This document shows, in pieces, positions 12,105-25,559 of a stretch of 64,000 nucleotides of DNA (the stretch's first letter is position 1; each line of letters starts with the position of its first letter). The notes beneath the pieces were generated by a model. It did no database searches, had not been told where the DNA came from, and saw only the letters and a list, made by a program, of their open reading frames with translations. Both the position numbers and the translations under genes were made by a program. The stretch spans positions 290,096 through 354,095 of the forward strand of contig NW_019091402.1 of the NCBI RefSeq assembly GCF_001949145.1. Reading direction: 5' to 3'. This stretch comes from Acanthaster planci. Lineage: Eukaryota; Echinodermata; Asteroidea; Valvatida; Acanthasteridae.

Positions 12105-15100
12105 CCTGTGTACGTTTGCTGCAAAAGAAAATACCACCCGTGCACACTGATTTTCTGTTGCAGAAAGCTCATAAATACACCTGTATAAGGCACTAGCTAA
12201 ATAAAAACTATAGGGAGACTGAAACTAATTGAGTCATTGTTTCTGTTTAGTTTTAATTAATATGCGTACTGTGGACCATAATGGGATTTACCAGCCGGGC
12301 AAACAAGCGTTTAGAAACAAAAACTGATCTTTGGAAATGACACACGACTCGGTGGAAAAGCCAAACCTTACAGTTTTGATGAATGACAAATCAGAATTAC
12401 AGATGATTATATGCCACAACATCCCTGTTCCTGATGAAGCAGATTGTTTCAGAAGAGGAACGAAAAAACATTAGGACTTCTTGACACTGCCGAAGCAGCA
12501 GCACTTCCAAGGATAGACTTTTAGACACTGCATTGCACGAGTCCATGACCCTACCAACCCAGTTTTTCGATCATAAACTTTTCTCTCTTTTTTTGGACAT
12601 GTACCTTTTGTGCATTCTATCAACCTCAGTCAAATAACAGCTCACCATGCAGCCAGGTACTTGATCTCAAATCATTTCAAAGTCTCACCATGGGTTTATG
12701 TGTTACAAAGTGCACTTATGACACCATTTATACTTCAGCTTTGCAGGCTCTTCCACTTCATTTACTGCTCTTGGCTTGCCCCACTTCCCCATTCCAAATC
12801 ATCCATGATTGATCGCATTATTCAACAGGGCATAATATCTCCCTTGTTCAGCCCAGCCTCCAACAAACACCCCAGTGCTATTGTCCAAATACGATTATCA
12901 CGCTATTTATGTCTTCCAACCCACCCACCCTGCTTTGTTGTTTTACAATAACACTTCTTGCCATCCAAGCGTGAAGGTTTTCCTTTTTTTTTGGAAGTCA
13001 CAAAGCAAACACCGGCTGCTTTATAAACCATTGTTCCCAAGCCACGGCATTCTATTTATTTCTCCTTTTTTTAATTAAATGCCATGCTTGTCTGTTCCCC
13101 AACAATAAACCCTTTCCATCCCTTCAGTTGTTAGCAGGGAAAAGTCCGGTATCGTATTTCCATTGTTGCCTTTTTCTGTACACAGGAATTATGCCTAGGT
13201 TACTGCCCTCAATTAACTAAGGAGGTACTGTACTCTAAACTCCTCTGAGAGATTACAGTTGCCTGCATTAAACATCTCTGCTTCTCTACACTTGAAATAA
13301 AGATGAAACGAACTGATCGATTTGATATTGAAATATTGACCGAAAAATTAGTAACAATCACTTACATTAACTGTTTAACTACATGCACTTTGTAACACAG
13401 AATCAAGTCAATATTGCACAGGTGTTTATTTCACAGTGCAAGCAGGAAAACTCGGCCAAGCTTGAAAGTCTAAATGTGCTAATCCTTGCACACACATGTT
13501 GGAGGTGTCTACAGCTTTGCTACAACACAAAGATGAACCAAAACATCGGTGAGCCATCCTACATCTGATATCACAGCAGTTACTGCTTACATGTACACTG
13601 ATGTTACAATCTTTGCAGCCGAGAGCCAATTTGCAGAGATGAAATGATACATGTATGTATTATTAGAATTAGTATGATAACGTGTCCACAGGACGAAATC
13701 AAGTAAAACCTTTGAATCGGTCCAGTTATGGACTCCTGTTCATATTAACCTTTCATATCTATTTCTTGTTTCAGGTTACGGCCTGTAAGGCTTAAAAGAA
13801 CTTAGGCAACCTAACTTGACGAAAGTTTATAAGAGACTGCATCTTGCACGCAGAAACTGATCTTCAGTGCGGTTACAGTTTAACAAACACATTCCAATTC
13901 AGTTATTTCCTTTTATAGACCCAACATCATGGTGCTTGTCTTTTCTGGCACACAGTGGTACCATCCTAATGACCTGCTCATAAGAATCAAAGTCAGCAAG
14001 GTTAACTCAGAGATGATTTCAAGGAAAGCCCTGATACATGTCCGTGTACCTTGCTTTCACAGCTCTCTTGCTAGACCTACATGTATTTTTTTCTCCGCAT
14101 GCTGACCTGTGTTCTCTCGGAAATTAAAAAAAAAAGAAAAAAGAGAGACCTGCTGGCAAAGTTGGTGAGAAGAAGTTGTATTCTGTCTGGGATCGGGCCT
14201 GACACAGTTTTGTTTTTGCAGCGCAATTCTCTCACAACACCTCAGAGGCAAAAATCAAGAGGGAATGGGGTCAGATATTGGCAAGGCTGGCTGCTGGCCT
14301 GGGGATAAAGAAAAGAAAATGTCCTACAGTTTTTTTAAACGACTCTCCTCAAAGCCGAGAGTAGATTGAAATATGGAGACAACCAATGGTGAGACAAACT
14401 TATAGTAATAAGTAGGCTAATGAACGCCAGCTACAATGTAAGAACTACTTATTTAGTCCACACGTTTAGTTACAACTCCTGTAACTTTTAACAGATGCCT
14501 TGACAGCAATTGCTTCAATTTCAATCAATTATCACTTTCAAAGTAAACAAAAACTGAACTATTTCATCTAATGCTTAGTCATTCGTTTTCCTAGCAACAT
14601 GCATATAATTTTCCATCCCCCCTCATTACTTAAGATTACAAACTTTTCTTTTTGTTTTCGCCCAGAAGCCGGTGATACATGGTATTGGAGTTCGCATCAA
14701 ACAAATCTTTGTATACAAATACACAAAGCTTTAATCCTTTGTTCAATAAGGCCGGAATTCATTCTGAAGTCACACACTTTAGTACGCACCAATCCAGGCA
14801 GGAAGGCAGACAGGTTATCCACTGAATACTAAGAAAATTGATGTAACTCAATTTGGATATTATATCTAAAAGCAACAAATGGAAATGGAACAACAGAGAC
14901 ATTATTTCCACCACAACAGCATCAATTACTTACCAACGACTTAACTAAATAACCAAATGTTAGACTGAATGTACAGCCACATTCCTGGGATATTTCTCAG
15001 AAATATCCTCATCCTGACAATTTTTTCTCCACTTATTTCCCACCCAAAACCGTGATCCAATATCCACACATGCAAATGCAAAATCCATTCATAAAAATCA

Positions 15101-15290
15101 CAAGCCTGGAAAACAATGCTAGAATCACAAAGCCAGGAGAGAAAAAAATACTAACCAAGAGCTACAGAAAGACTGAATAATCTAAACAGAAGAGCCAGTC
15201 TCCTTGCTATCACGGCAGTTCATTCATCATGGTCATTGAGGAATTTTAAAAGCTTTTTTTCCCCACTCTAAACACTTGGTCTTTTCCATC
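12105..15290. other. AT-rich non-coding tract with one perfect short palindrome
   Basis: No coding sequence is supported. A 113-codon frame (12610-12951) is not protein-like. A perfect inverted repeat GGATATTTCT-C-AGAAATATCC sits at 14988-15008 and includes TTCTCAGAA, a match to the STAT-type TTCNNNGAA core. An ATTTAATTAAAT-like stretch lies near 13068-13080. Acceptor-like TTTCAG (13776) and TTTTTGCAG (14220) have no open exon with a donor. Confidence 0.45.
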
Positions 15291-15299
15291 AGTTTTTTT

Positions 15300-15830
15300 T
15301 TTCTTTTTGGCCACCGCACTTTATTTGGGCATCTATCATTATCTTCTCTGGGTGTTGATATTTAGGTACAAGCGGCTTCTCCCAGCCGCTCTAATAGTTG
15401 AGGCCGCAGAGCTGAGGAAACCGTGCGGCTGGGTAGTGGAGCATTAATGGACACGGTATTGGGAGACTCTCTGAGGATTTTCCATGTCTCTGGCTGCGCA
15501 AGAGTCAAAGCGTAGTGCCATTAAAATACCACTCATCTCGAGGCACACGCTCGCTACCACCACGACGGGGGAATTGTTCTCCGGAATCGACCGCACCGCG
15601 ACCATCTGTGCACAATGCCGCTCTGTGGACTACTTGCTCAGTGCCAGCATACGCGTGCACCGTGAGGGTGATTTTTGAAGTCAGACAGTCATATAGCATC
15701 TTGCTTGGGATCACCACCCCCCCTGACTTGGGACGAGCAGTTGCTGCCAAGACTAATATTTGCATTGGTAGAATCAATTCATCAGTGCTCCTAAGGCAGG
15801 TCCAATTTTCATAAATTGCGGGGTGGGCCA
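15300..15830. promoter_or_regulatory. CpG-retaining island, candidate regulatory DNA
   Basis: GC-rich sequence with many CpGs, bounded by T-tracts. Frames on both strands (109 codons minus, 99 and 64 plus) overlap each other, which argues for low stop density, not a gene. It includes GCATTAATGG at about 15440. Confidence 0.28.
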
Positions 15831-16199
15831 ACAATTACACCTTTTTTTCCTTTGTTTTGGTGGCCAGGGACATAAATGTAAAGGACGTACTCCTTTTGGG
15901 CAAAACAACATGAATAACACTAAAAAATTAACAATTGTACTAATTAAAATAACAGAAGAAATTGTCTCAAGTGTGTAGTATTGAAAACGTGAGAGCCAAA
16001 AGAAAAATCAGCAGGGAATTTCAAAACAAAAAATCTGCAAATTCTGAACAAGAAATATTCATAATTCACTTTCAGAATTCCAGTTAAAGCCCTCAAAACA
16101 AAGTACAGGCAGAAATTTCCAGCGTTTTAACTTTTGAACCTTTCATGCACCATTCAACTCGACAAGAAATGTAAATCCATGATGCAGAGATCCAAAAAA

Positions 16200-16790
16200 C
16201 CTGATCGTTTTTCAGCATTAAATCGGGGAAAGCTGGTAGCAAGCGGTTAATTCTCTGCACAGTGTACGATACAGCTCGCGGGCCCTAATCATTACGCATA
16301 GTTACAGGCAAATCCAATCGCGTTATGAACAATTTTCGCGGGCAGATCGAGCCCGAGCTCCAGCTACGAGCACTGTCCGCATACAGATTTCCAGGCCAGG
16401 GCAAAGACGGTGCACACGCAGGGGGGGGAGAGTCGAGCTCAGGGCTCATACCCCGGCTCTAAGTGCATCCCCCGAAGCAAGATTCCTCATCATGGCCTGC
16501 GCTGCAATCGCGCCAGCACGGCACATACAACTAAGCGAGAGGTTGCATATTATAGGATCAAGGGGGGGGGAAGACAAGCAGTCCTCCGGCAAGATGCACG
16601 CTCAACTGTCAATCACGCCACGTCCGCTGGACGCAGATTTGCCCCGTTATTGTCATGGTGGGAGAAAGCTGAAGATAGCAAACACGGCCCGACTCACAGC
16701 CAGAGTATTAAGATAAGTATCTAGGTGTATCACAATAACCGCACGGCCGGCGAATACTAAGCGCCAAATCCAGGCACAAAACGTGACCCA
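16200..16790. promoter_or_regulatory. CpG-retaining island, candidate regulatory DNA
   Basis: Dense CpGs (GCTCGCGGGCCC, TTTTCGCGGGCAGATCGAGCCCGAGCTC), homeobox-like TAATCATTACGC at about 16288-16299, and G-runs at 16419-16428 and 16562-16570. Overlapping frames at 16410-16724 and 16492-16716 are unconvincing. Possibly a CpG-island promoter or enhancer. Confidence 0.3.
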
Positions 16791-17386
16791 TGAATCAGAC
16801 ACATGAACTGTTTCCACTAACAGACAAATATCAATGACATTAACAGCTCTGCCAAAGAAATACATGTAAAAAAGGCTTCTTTGTGAAACTCAGTAACACC
16901 AGCTCTCACTGGAGAAAAAAAAATCAACAGTTGAAGACTTGATCACGAATATTAGTCCCACTTTCTCCAAATCTGACAAAATTTAAGCACTAATTGGTTC
17001 AGCATGACATGACAGGGTTGAAATTGGGTTATGAGGACAACATCTTTTTAACTTCGCGCAGACGACTTTCCTGGACTCGTAAGAGTTAACAAGGCATGAT
17101 TTCTCTGCCAAACAGATACATAATGTGGAGAGAAGTAACTAAATTCGAGTGGTCAAACCTCTAAAATCCACAAATTTCGGGGTAAAAATGGGAAAAATCC
17201 TGACAAATCAAAACCCTACAGTGATTCAATACAGGATAGATCACATCCAATAAAGTCTCCATGTTTACAAGGCACCAGTACATACCGGTATATGCTACCA
17301 GATTTGGGCAGGATAGAGCAGGATTTCAGACCAAGGTGCCAAGAAACAGCATTCTTTGGCAACAGTTACCCACCCTTGACCAAACC

Positions 17387-17562
17387 AATACGGGCGATTC
17401 ACAACAGCGCACCACCAAGAGTTTGCAACACGTTGGCCAATCATAATGAGCGAAATTTGTCGACCTTTTCCAAACGCGCATTGGGTTGAAAAGTTTCGTG
17501 CACTGTGACTGGCCAACGGGTTGCAAACTCTTGGTGGCGCGCCATTGTGAAACGGCCATATT
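17387..17562. mobile_element. Palindromic MITE family B, copy 1
   Basis: A nearly complete 175-bp palindrome. The left arm begins AATACGGGCGATTCACAAC and the right arm, reverse-complemented, begins AATATGGCCGTTTCACAAT. Both continue GCGC.CCACCAAGAGTTTGCAAC.CGTTGGCCA.TCA.A and match almost to the centre, which contains TCGACC and CCAAACGCGCATTGGG. There is no coding capacity; frames here simply reflect the palindrome. A second copy of the same family is at 35227-35402. Confidence 0.75.
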
Positions 17563-17564
17563 CT

Positions 17565-20035
17565 TGACTGACAGCTTGGCAGCTAGGTCTCTGCAAAACT
17601 TGCATGGCATTAGAAAAAAAAACAGCTACATATTAGAAACAAGATTGGTTCTGATCTGTTGCTTCACCAAACAACATCTTTGGCCTACTGCATACATGTA
17701 CCTACAATAGATTAGAACTGAGGCGAACAAATTCTGCAGTCACAGGGAAAAATTCCCCCTCCCCCCAAAAAAATAATCTGAAAGGCACATACATATCCGA
17801 GTCTAATTCAATGTAAATCATGCAAGGTTGGTCAGAGTAGGGGAGAAACGTATCACTTTGCCTCGCTGACCCCTGCTCGACCTACTCAGTGCCAACCCAC
17901 ACAATTCACTTCTCTCAATATTTTCTCATATTCCAAGCCTATTCCATATCACTCATCTGGCTTCCCAACCGTCTCAAAACACCCTCTAAGCTGAGGCGAC
18001 GATGCGTAATTCCATTTTCAATTTCTCGGCAAATATTAAGTGCGACTCCTATCTATTTCAGGCCCGGGTGCCCTCCAATTCGATTAGCCCATAAACACCA
18101 CTTGACTTAACTGATGTTACTTCCCGAGACCTCATCAACAACATGTCCGTCAATTTTTTTTTCCTTTTTTTCCACTGGGAAGTTTGCCAGGCAGCACTAC
18201 GTTCAAAGAAAAAAAAAAGGGCAACAAAATCAGTTTGTAAAAATTCCATTACTTTGCAGGCACAGTAACTGGGCAAAATACTCCATAACTGTCTTGAATG
18301 GTAACTAGTATGAGGAAAAAGGACAGTCCTCCAAGAGCTGAAAGCAAAACCCACTTTCTCCTGTGAATTTCTCCTCCCATCTAAAAGCTACATCTGAAGA
18401 TCTCTGTTTATCTCCAAAGCACCAATAGTCCCTACATGTACATGTAGGTCTATTAAAGATTTCAGAGAAGCCCAACCAACCACATACAAAAGAAATAAAA
18501 CAATTTCAAGTTAGAGTTTGTGGCCAATATTTTTCTTCCTTGCAAACATTTAATGGGAAACAGGTAAAAATTTGAAAAACAGATATAAGACTAGATACCC
18601 GGTACATCCCCTAGCATGTAACCTCAATCTAGAATTCTGAGAAAACAATGAAGTTTTCACTCTGGAACTCAGTAAATAACACCCTCCAGAGACATTTCAA
18701 AGTACACGATTATTTAAACACCGAGCTATTCCCATGCGAGTCCAGTCTTCAAATTACAGCGGTCAGCATTTAGCATGCCATTTTGTTGATGACTGAGGGA
18801 TCTTGAATAAATCATTGATCGGTGAAGTGACCAGCTCTGATCTGTCTGTCTCCAAAGCAATTTTTCTGAAAAGACCAGAATACCGTTGCTTTTGTTGCCG
18901 GCAATAAAGGCGGGAAGGGAATATATATGTATGTATGTTTGGCTTGAAGAATTCAGTAACTTCAATATTGTGGATATGATGAGTACATTTCAAATACTAT
19001 AGTCCAACAAAAAAAAAATGGAGCCTGTTTTACCAACAAGATCTGTTTCAAATTTCAGAATGAATTTTCCAACATCTCTTGTCAGTACATCGCAAAGTAG
19101 TCACGTAGAACGTCATGGAATCACCCATATTTTACAGCAGCATACAATTATCTCAATAACAATTCTACATTTCTGAGCATTATTTCATGGAGCACTGCAG
19201 GGTTACTGAGCATATCCACCTGGAGCAGAAGCACCCCTCCATCGGTTGAAAAGAGACACCATGGTCTGGAGAATATCGTTTTGTCGGTAGTGATGCGACT
19301 GCAACGCTTGCATTTCCTAGTCGTTTGGGAACCAGTGAAGTTCAGCTGGTACCAAAGCAGCCTCTGTTGCTAAGGAAATAGCGCCTTCTCTTGGTCTACC
19401 ATGATATCTTCACGGTTATGTTGGAATTTCACAGGTTGAATTTTGGTTGACCGTCCAGAGAAACCTTTGCAAACAAAAATGTGCAGTGCACATCCTAGGC
19501 AAGCTACGCAGTACATGACCTGCAGTCTTATCTTCCATTTTAGTATAATTTCCCCTTCTTCACTGGACAACAGTGGGAAAATCACACACTACTGTCTGCC
19601 TCTTTTCCCTTGTTTATTTCCATAGAGCTCCTTCAGTCTGCTCAGTAAGGTGTCAATTAACCCCTGCTCTGGGTTAACTCTGAGCTGGTTGGGCCTGGCT
19701 AAACAGCAATCAATTGAGGGGGGCTTAATACTCTTTTGTCCCATAATCCACTCACCCTAGTGGTTGGGTAACTGTTAACAGTCTTTCACCATCTAACTGG
19801 GAGTTTAACGTCAAAGGGACTGAATGCTGTCCACTTCTGACAAATGATGGATGTCACATAAGGAAGTCTGGACTCAAGCTACTTGTATCCACTGAAGCCA
19901 TCAGTAATACTATGAATACATTTGATGATTGATCATTGGCCGGTGTGCCATAGTGGTTATTGTTGCCACAAATGCTTTAGTTTACAATGGCCAGCAGTCT
20001 TTATATTACCTCTATACACTACACTGTATGTACTT
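17565..20035. other. Non-coding tract
   Basis: AT-rich with small GC-richer patches (17830-18070, 19200-19330). It includes a TACATGTACATGTAG motif at 18435-18449 and a palindromic TATATATGTATGTATG stretch near 18920. No gene or repeat with clear boundaries. Confidence 0.45.
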
Positions 20036-20046
20036 AACATGGCAGG

Positions 20047-20247
20047 ATGGCCGCTGATGGCTTCAATGACCTTTGTGAACTGATTAAGGGCATTGCAAAT
20101 CCAGACGCTTTTTAATGATCATTTGACAAACTGAGGGGTCACATTGACAAAATACCACTGGCACCAGGTAACCATACCAAAAAGGTGTGCGACATGCTCA
20201 ATATGTGTGAACAGGCATGTGTGCTCGTGCACTGCATAAACCCATAG
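20047..20247 (+). pseudogene. Short broken reading frame, product unknown
   Basis: From ATG at 20047 the frame reads MAADGFNDLCELIKG to a tandem TAA TGA (20113-20118). The same frame then continues FDKLRGHIDKIPLAPG and ...KKVCDMLNMCEQACVLVHC to TAG at 20245-20247. Both halves have balanced, protein-like composition, and they are separated only by two adjacent stop codons in one frame. That pattern suggests a decayed exon or a retrotransposed fragment. No family recognised. It could also be coincidence, since each half is under 45 codons. Confidence 0.25.
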
Positions 20248-21039
20248 GTATTCACTGCCAAGAGCAAGTTTCTTGCAAGCAGCCCATATCACTGCACACA
20301 GGATTTTTAAACTTGCCTCAAATTAACTGCACAAACCTCGAAAGTTCAAGCCGATAAATACAAAATTAAAGAAATAGAAGATTGAGGAAATCACCTGGTC
20401 TGACAAAAACAATTGCAAACCCGAGGCAAATCATATTTCTAGGAATTCCACAGCTGCGTCTTATCTAAAAGGACGCACATGATTTTGGTATGCAGGTACG
20501 CAACCAGAAGTCCAACAATATTGAGGAAATAGTGTCAACCTGTAATGGCAAACGAGGGATTTCTGAATGAGGAAATCAGCTAATCTGTGGATAACCTGCA
20601 TACATATACCTGACTTTGGCACAGGAGCTGTAAAAAAAGCAATGATGCACAAACGGACTCTGTCAAACTGGCCTATACATATTTTGTGTTAGCGTGGGAG
20701 GTTACAGGAATACAGTTTCTGTTTCTAAGAGGTTTCTGCAGTCTCTTAGTCTTTCTTCATTTTCCACTCTCACTTCTTTTGCGACCAAAATGCCAGAAAC
20801 TGGAACTCCATAATCTCAGAAAATAAAGTGTATGCTGTGGCTTTGGCTTTTACAGGCGAATGTAACGTTGACCATTATGTAGCAGTACCCCATTTTTCCA
20901 CTAAAATAAGCCTTTTAAATTCTCCTAACTCACAGAAATGAAAATCTAAGGAAAACAGTATGACTTAACAGTACTCTGTATTTTAGAAATTCCCCTCCAA
21001 TTGCTGTGTTGGTCTGACTTGCACTTACATTCACACCCC

Positions 21040-21350
21040 TAATGCTACATTACCCAACGGCGCAGAGTACGATCATCCTAATGCTGACATCTCGAAAAGG
21101 GTATGAAAAAAAAGGAGAGAGATAAGAGTTCTCCACAGCATGGCCCGGGCTTCCAGCTAAAAGCCTCAACCTGAGTGTTCAATTTGATTATGCCCGGCTT
21201 CTTGATGGCGCGAAGGAGTGGCCCAGGTTTGAATGCGGCTAAATTGATAGCATTTGACTCGCTAGGAGCACCCGATCAACAGGACTGTGAACTCCCCCCC
21301 CCATCAAACGAGGCTCTCAATCTAGGCCTGATTTGTTCAGGGGTCCGTGC
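21040..21350. promoter_or_regulatory. CpG-retaining island
   Basis: GC-rich patch with CCCAACGGCGCAG, TGATGGCGCGAAGG and GCCCGGGC. The plus frame at 21175-21357 (60 codons) has fairly ordinary composition, but I see no splice acceptor at its head, so it is not called as an exon. Confidence 0.25.
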
Positions 21351-21354
21351 CTTC

Positions 21355-22365
21355 TGAAAATATCCTTTTTCTTTCACCCTGACACTTAGTACAAAATCAG
21401 ACAGAACAAGTGTTTCGAATGTTGGACAAAGCTCTGAATGAAGACTAAAACACAGGCTGCACGCACGTATAGACTCCCTAGATTTTGGCATCGTCAGCCG
21501 ACAGAAATTCAGAGCTCTAGTCAATTTGATCACAAGTCCTTTCATAAGTCCTGTCACAAGTACATGTACCTTCCCAAGACAAGCCACAAGTAACAGAGGC
21601 AAAGAATGGCAATGAAATGCTTCTGTCAAAGTTCATTTGAATAATTTATGAATTGGCTTAACCCTCAAAGAGCCAGGGGATGCAATCAGCCCCTGCCTCT
21701 CCTCCCTTGATGTGCATTGTATTTTCCTTAGTATTGCCACAGTGCATTATTTTCAGGAGTTGCTCCTTTAGGAGTTTTTAGAGTAACTCTACGCGGTCAC
21801 TTTGACACTAATTTTGTGAAAATCGAACAGACCGTTGTTTGCGCAGCACGCTTTTTTCCAAGAAGGGCCAGTCAAATATGTATACTTTTTCCACTGCCAT
21901 GCTCAATGCATGCATACTGACATGTCATGTATGTAGCCTTGAAGATCCCAAGTCTTTGTTTGCTATTCATGATTACACAAGATACATGTACCTACTGATA
22001 TTATTACATGGTAATTTGTAAAGCTCAAAGAACCTTGCTCCACTGTGTTCCTAAAGTGCAGAGTTCATAACTAGACAGGAAGATCTCAATCGTTTCACAT
22101 CTAAATTTTTGTTTAAAAAATTGAATGTTTCAAAGCATTTAAACCTGCCCAAATAGTTCAGCCCTGTTGAAGTATTTTGTTGTGAGTTTATTAATTTGAG
22201 TACTGAAATTCATTTTTTTTCCTACGATATAATGCTTCTCAGAAAAGAAAGCAACAAGGCAAAATAAAAGACTATTATCTAACTGGCAAAATGCCCAGAA
22301 AAATTTACCACACTGGAATGCTTGACGGCTGATCAAATGTATACACCCCTTTTTTTTTTCCCCGA
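21355..22365. other. AT-rich non-coding tract
   Basis: Nothing recognised except dispersed ACATGT motifs (21556-21569, 21982-21990). Confidence 0.5.
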
Positions 22366-22369
22366 GTAA

Positions 22370-23400
22370 TTCCCGACCGTAATAGTCAAGACACTTTCTT
22401 GGGGTCACAGCGGCTAAACTGGGCTTTCCTTTGATGAGGGAACTTTTATTTAGTCATGGCCGGGGCATTTTTTTTCCTCATTGGGATAATAGCGTTAAGC
22501 AGGTTTGGGACAACAAACCAGTATTCATACACCCCCTCCCACCACAAGAAACACTACACTCCACACAAACTCCAGGCTCACTGGGCTTATTCTGCCCAAA
22601 AAAAAAAAAAACCTGACCTCGACTATTAAAACATGGCGGCAAGCTGCTTTTCAAAGGGAGTGCAAATTTGAACTTGCAGGCTCCTTCGGCGACTGAGCAC
22701 GTTCGGAAAACAGAAACAGGCGAACGGGACAGAGAGAGAGGAGAGAAAAAAAGGTGCTCACAACAATTGGGGAAGATTGTGGAAAAAGCTGGAAGAATGA
22801 TCCGCGACACAATGTGGTGAACTCGCAGCACTCTCTGTCATGTGTAGGTCATTTTCTCTTTTGAAATACAAATCACGTACCAATGGATGTAGCAATACAA
22901 GGCACTATGCATCTCTGGCAGTAACAGTTTACGATCAAGTCTTTTTTTTTTACAGCATCGACTAGGAGGGAGCACCATTCCCAGCAATTTCCACCGTTTA
23001 CACCCCCGATAATAAAACCACTCAGCGTGTATGCATAACCCAGTTCAAATTCTCGTAACTCACGACGATCAAACAAATGCCAAACTGCAACTCAGAGCCC
23101 CCGCAGAGCAATACACGAGCCTCCCATCTCAACCTCCCCCCCAGCCCTGGCCAGTCCCAACTTCCATCTTTTTGGGGGCAAAGTAATAGATCGCGAAAAT
23201 GCTGCTGGACCAATGTGAGGCTCTACAAAGCCCCAGCCTTGGCAAATCAATCATCTTGACAAGTACGAGTGCACGAGTTTAATCGATCTTATTTTGTTGG
23301 GGGGGAGGGGGACGGGCAAATGAATGGGGTTTTTACGATGGATTAGAGAACATTCACGGTTGAGAAAAGTGTTTATGTATCTGTTCGTGCTGGATTTATG
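22370..23400. promoter_or_regulatory. Two adjacent CpG-retaining islands
   Basis: The first (22370-22850) has CCTTTGATGAGG (TCF/LEF-like), TTTTATTTAGTCATGG, and ACATGGCGGCAAG at 22632-22644, close to a YY1 or TISU element but with A at its first consensus position. That ATG is followed by MAASCFSKGVQI and a stop, so it is probably not a start. The second (22930-23400) has GTTTATGTATC and TTTATGACACC, Hox or forkhead-like cores, next to a G-run at 23298-23317. Confidence 0.28.
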
Positions 23401-24107
23401 ACACCTCTCTAAAGGGCATCACCGTTCCAGTAAATTTATGTCGATGTAACAAGTCAACAAATACCACATTCAGACCATGCCAATATTCAAGGCGCATTTG
23501 GTGTGATCAACTGTAATTGCACATTCAAAGCCCAAATCACAAATTTGGCATGTGTGCTTGCCACATAATTCAAATACACAAAACCGCAGCAAATATTCAT
23601 TTCTGCATACTAAGAAAGAACCAATCACAAGCTCTATGCTTCACTGAATGAGGAAACCAAATATTTCCATAGGCAACCAACACTTTTACCGACGTTCAGA
23701 TTCAGCGATTCTTTTAGACACAACCACAGTCTTCCTGTTGATATTTTCAAGGTGTATTCTAAAAATACAAAAATCCCACAATACTTAGTGACTAAATCAA
23801 AGTTTTAGACATAGGATTGATAGTTGGCAGTCAGTCAATCGGTGTGATACGATGCAGTTTTACAGCAAACAAACTTGGGTCGGGTAAAATGAAACTCTGC
23901 ACTCTTGTAATCTTACAAGCTCAAAGATATTCAATTTGTTCATGGTTTGTCAAGCAGTATGCACAAAGCATTGACAGCTACTCAACAGAAATTCATACAC
24001 GAATCTAAACTTTACAAAATGTGTAAATGATGGACTCTGTTCTATTTGTTAAAAAAAACTGAACCCTACTCTCTGAGGCATCCGTGACAATAGCAATTGT
24101 TGTATGT

Positions 24108-24324
24108 GGGTACATTCCAGAAATTAGGGTCCATCTTTTTGTGTCCCTGTCCCATCTGACATATGATTTGTAAAATCAGAACACTTTTTCCAATTCCCAA
24201 GAGTTATGAATTAATGCAAATTACCTGCTAAACAAATAGTGATAGTTTGAAATCAATTCCAGAGATAATTCCATGGGGACACAAAAATGACACACTTTTG
24301 GACCACTAATTTCTGGAATTACCC
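24108..24324 (-). mobile_element. MITE family A, copy 2 (inverted)
   Basis: Both ends are clear: GGGTACATTCCAGAAATTAG on the left, and GGGTAATTCCAGAAATTAG when the right end is reverse-complemented. Read on the minus strand, the interior matches copy 3 (GGAATTATC...GGAATTGATTTCAAACTAT.ACTATTTGTTT.GCAG). 217 bp, non-coding. Confidence 0.8.
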
Positions 24325-24489
24325 ATCTAACCAATCCTGAGGAATTAAAATCTTCCCCTATCAAATCAAACCACTGACATGTCAAAACACAGGATTTTTA
24401 TGGGAATTCATGACATATGTCTAACAACTGTGAAGCCTATATGACAGGCCGATGGAGATTTATACAGTGAAAACACCCATGCTACAGTG

Positions 24490-25140
24490 GAGTGACACAG
24501 CATGCATTGCTGCTCCAGGCCAGGTACTGGGCAAATTTCCCCGCGGTCGGTCAGCATGAGGGATTAGTCAATGCCGTTCAAAACCTACATGTTTGGATGC
24601 TTGTTGGAACTCCATCCGTCACTGTCGGCATCGGTGGGGGGAAAGAGCAAGGGCAGGATTCCCCCCTCCCATTTCCATTCAACTCACTCAAATATTGCCC
24701 CAGAAATATGGAGGGGAATGTGTTTACCTTGTTAAGAAGACAGATCTTGGGCGGGCGAGCATGCAACATGTATCAAAGCGGGGATATCCGGGACGAGATA
24801 TCAGAGAGATATGCCACTGCGTTATCATCGCTATCAGAGAACGACCAAGGCAGAGAGGCCAGCAGGATAAAGTCCCGGCGAGAAAATGTTGGCAACAGGG
24901 CATAAAGAAGTCACATGGTGTCTGCTGAGTGTGACCAAGCGTGCACATGTGAATCAAACCCGCTTATTGAAGAGAGTCTTTTTTTTTCTCTGTCTCCCTC
25001 TCTCTCTCTGATTGGAGGTGCGGGTCGGGAGCTAATCGCCTGACAAAGCCTCCGCAGGGATTGTTGACAATTGGTTATTAACACTATAGCCACAATGTAG
25101 CTATTCAGACCGGGTCTGAATGGCTATGGTAGGGCCCGAG
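24490..25140. promoter_or_regulatory. CpG-retaining island with CT microsatellite
   Basis: The 137-codon frame at 24492-24905 and the 111-codon frame at 24593-24928 overlap in different phases and start before any visible splice site, so I read them as chance in an island with few stops. A CT-rich simple repeat occupies 24977-25010, followed by ATTGG and CTAATCG. Candidate regulatory DNA. Confidence 0.28.
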
Positions 25141-25559
25141 TCAATCACTGTGCACACACGCACTCACACTCAGTGCATTGAAGGGGGCCTGCTCCTTCAG
25201 CCCTACACACATGCACCCACCTCACTACCGTCTATTATTGCAGTTGGCCTGCCCAATTCTACCCACCATTTTGGGGCCTCTTCCACCCTTGCATGAACTC
25301 CAGCTTAACAATACCTCAGATCCCACGCACACAAATTTAATTACTTCAGTCCCGAGCAAATGATAAATATTTTGGTCACCGGTGCAAGGGGTGGAGGGGG
25401 GGGTTGAGAATACGTCCAAAATCAATAAAGCATTGTGGCAGTGGTAGCTTCAAAGATTGAAGAAAGGGAGAGCTAAGAGACTCAGAGTAGAATATGCCTG
25501 TGGGCTGTACATACCTGCATGGCTAGAAAAGGCGTGCATAATTACCACCTTGGCCCTTA

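Noticed and set aside
17292-17610. Several overlapping frames at 17.3-17.6 kb and similar ones at 35.2-35.5 kb
   Set aside because: They are shadows of the palindromic MITE family B. The shared peptide strings reflect the repeat, not a protein family.
22632-22670. Second ATGGCGGC (YY1/TISU-like) on the plus strand
   Set aside because: It misses the first TISU consensus position, and the frame ends after 12 codons without a donor.
24492-24928. 137- and 111-codon overlapping plus-strand frames
   Set aside because: Two phases are open at once over the same CpG island, with no splice sites at the edges, so neither can be preferred.
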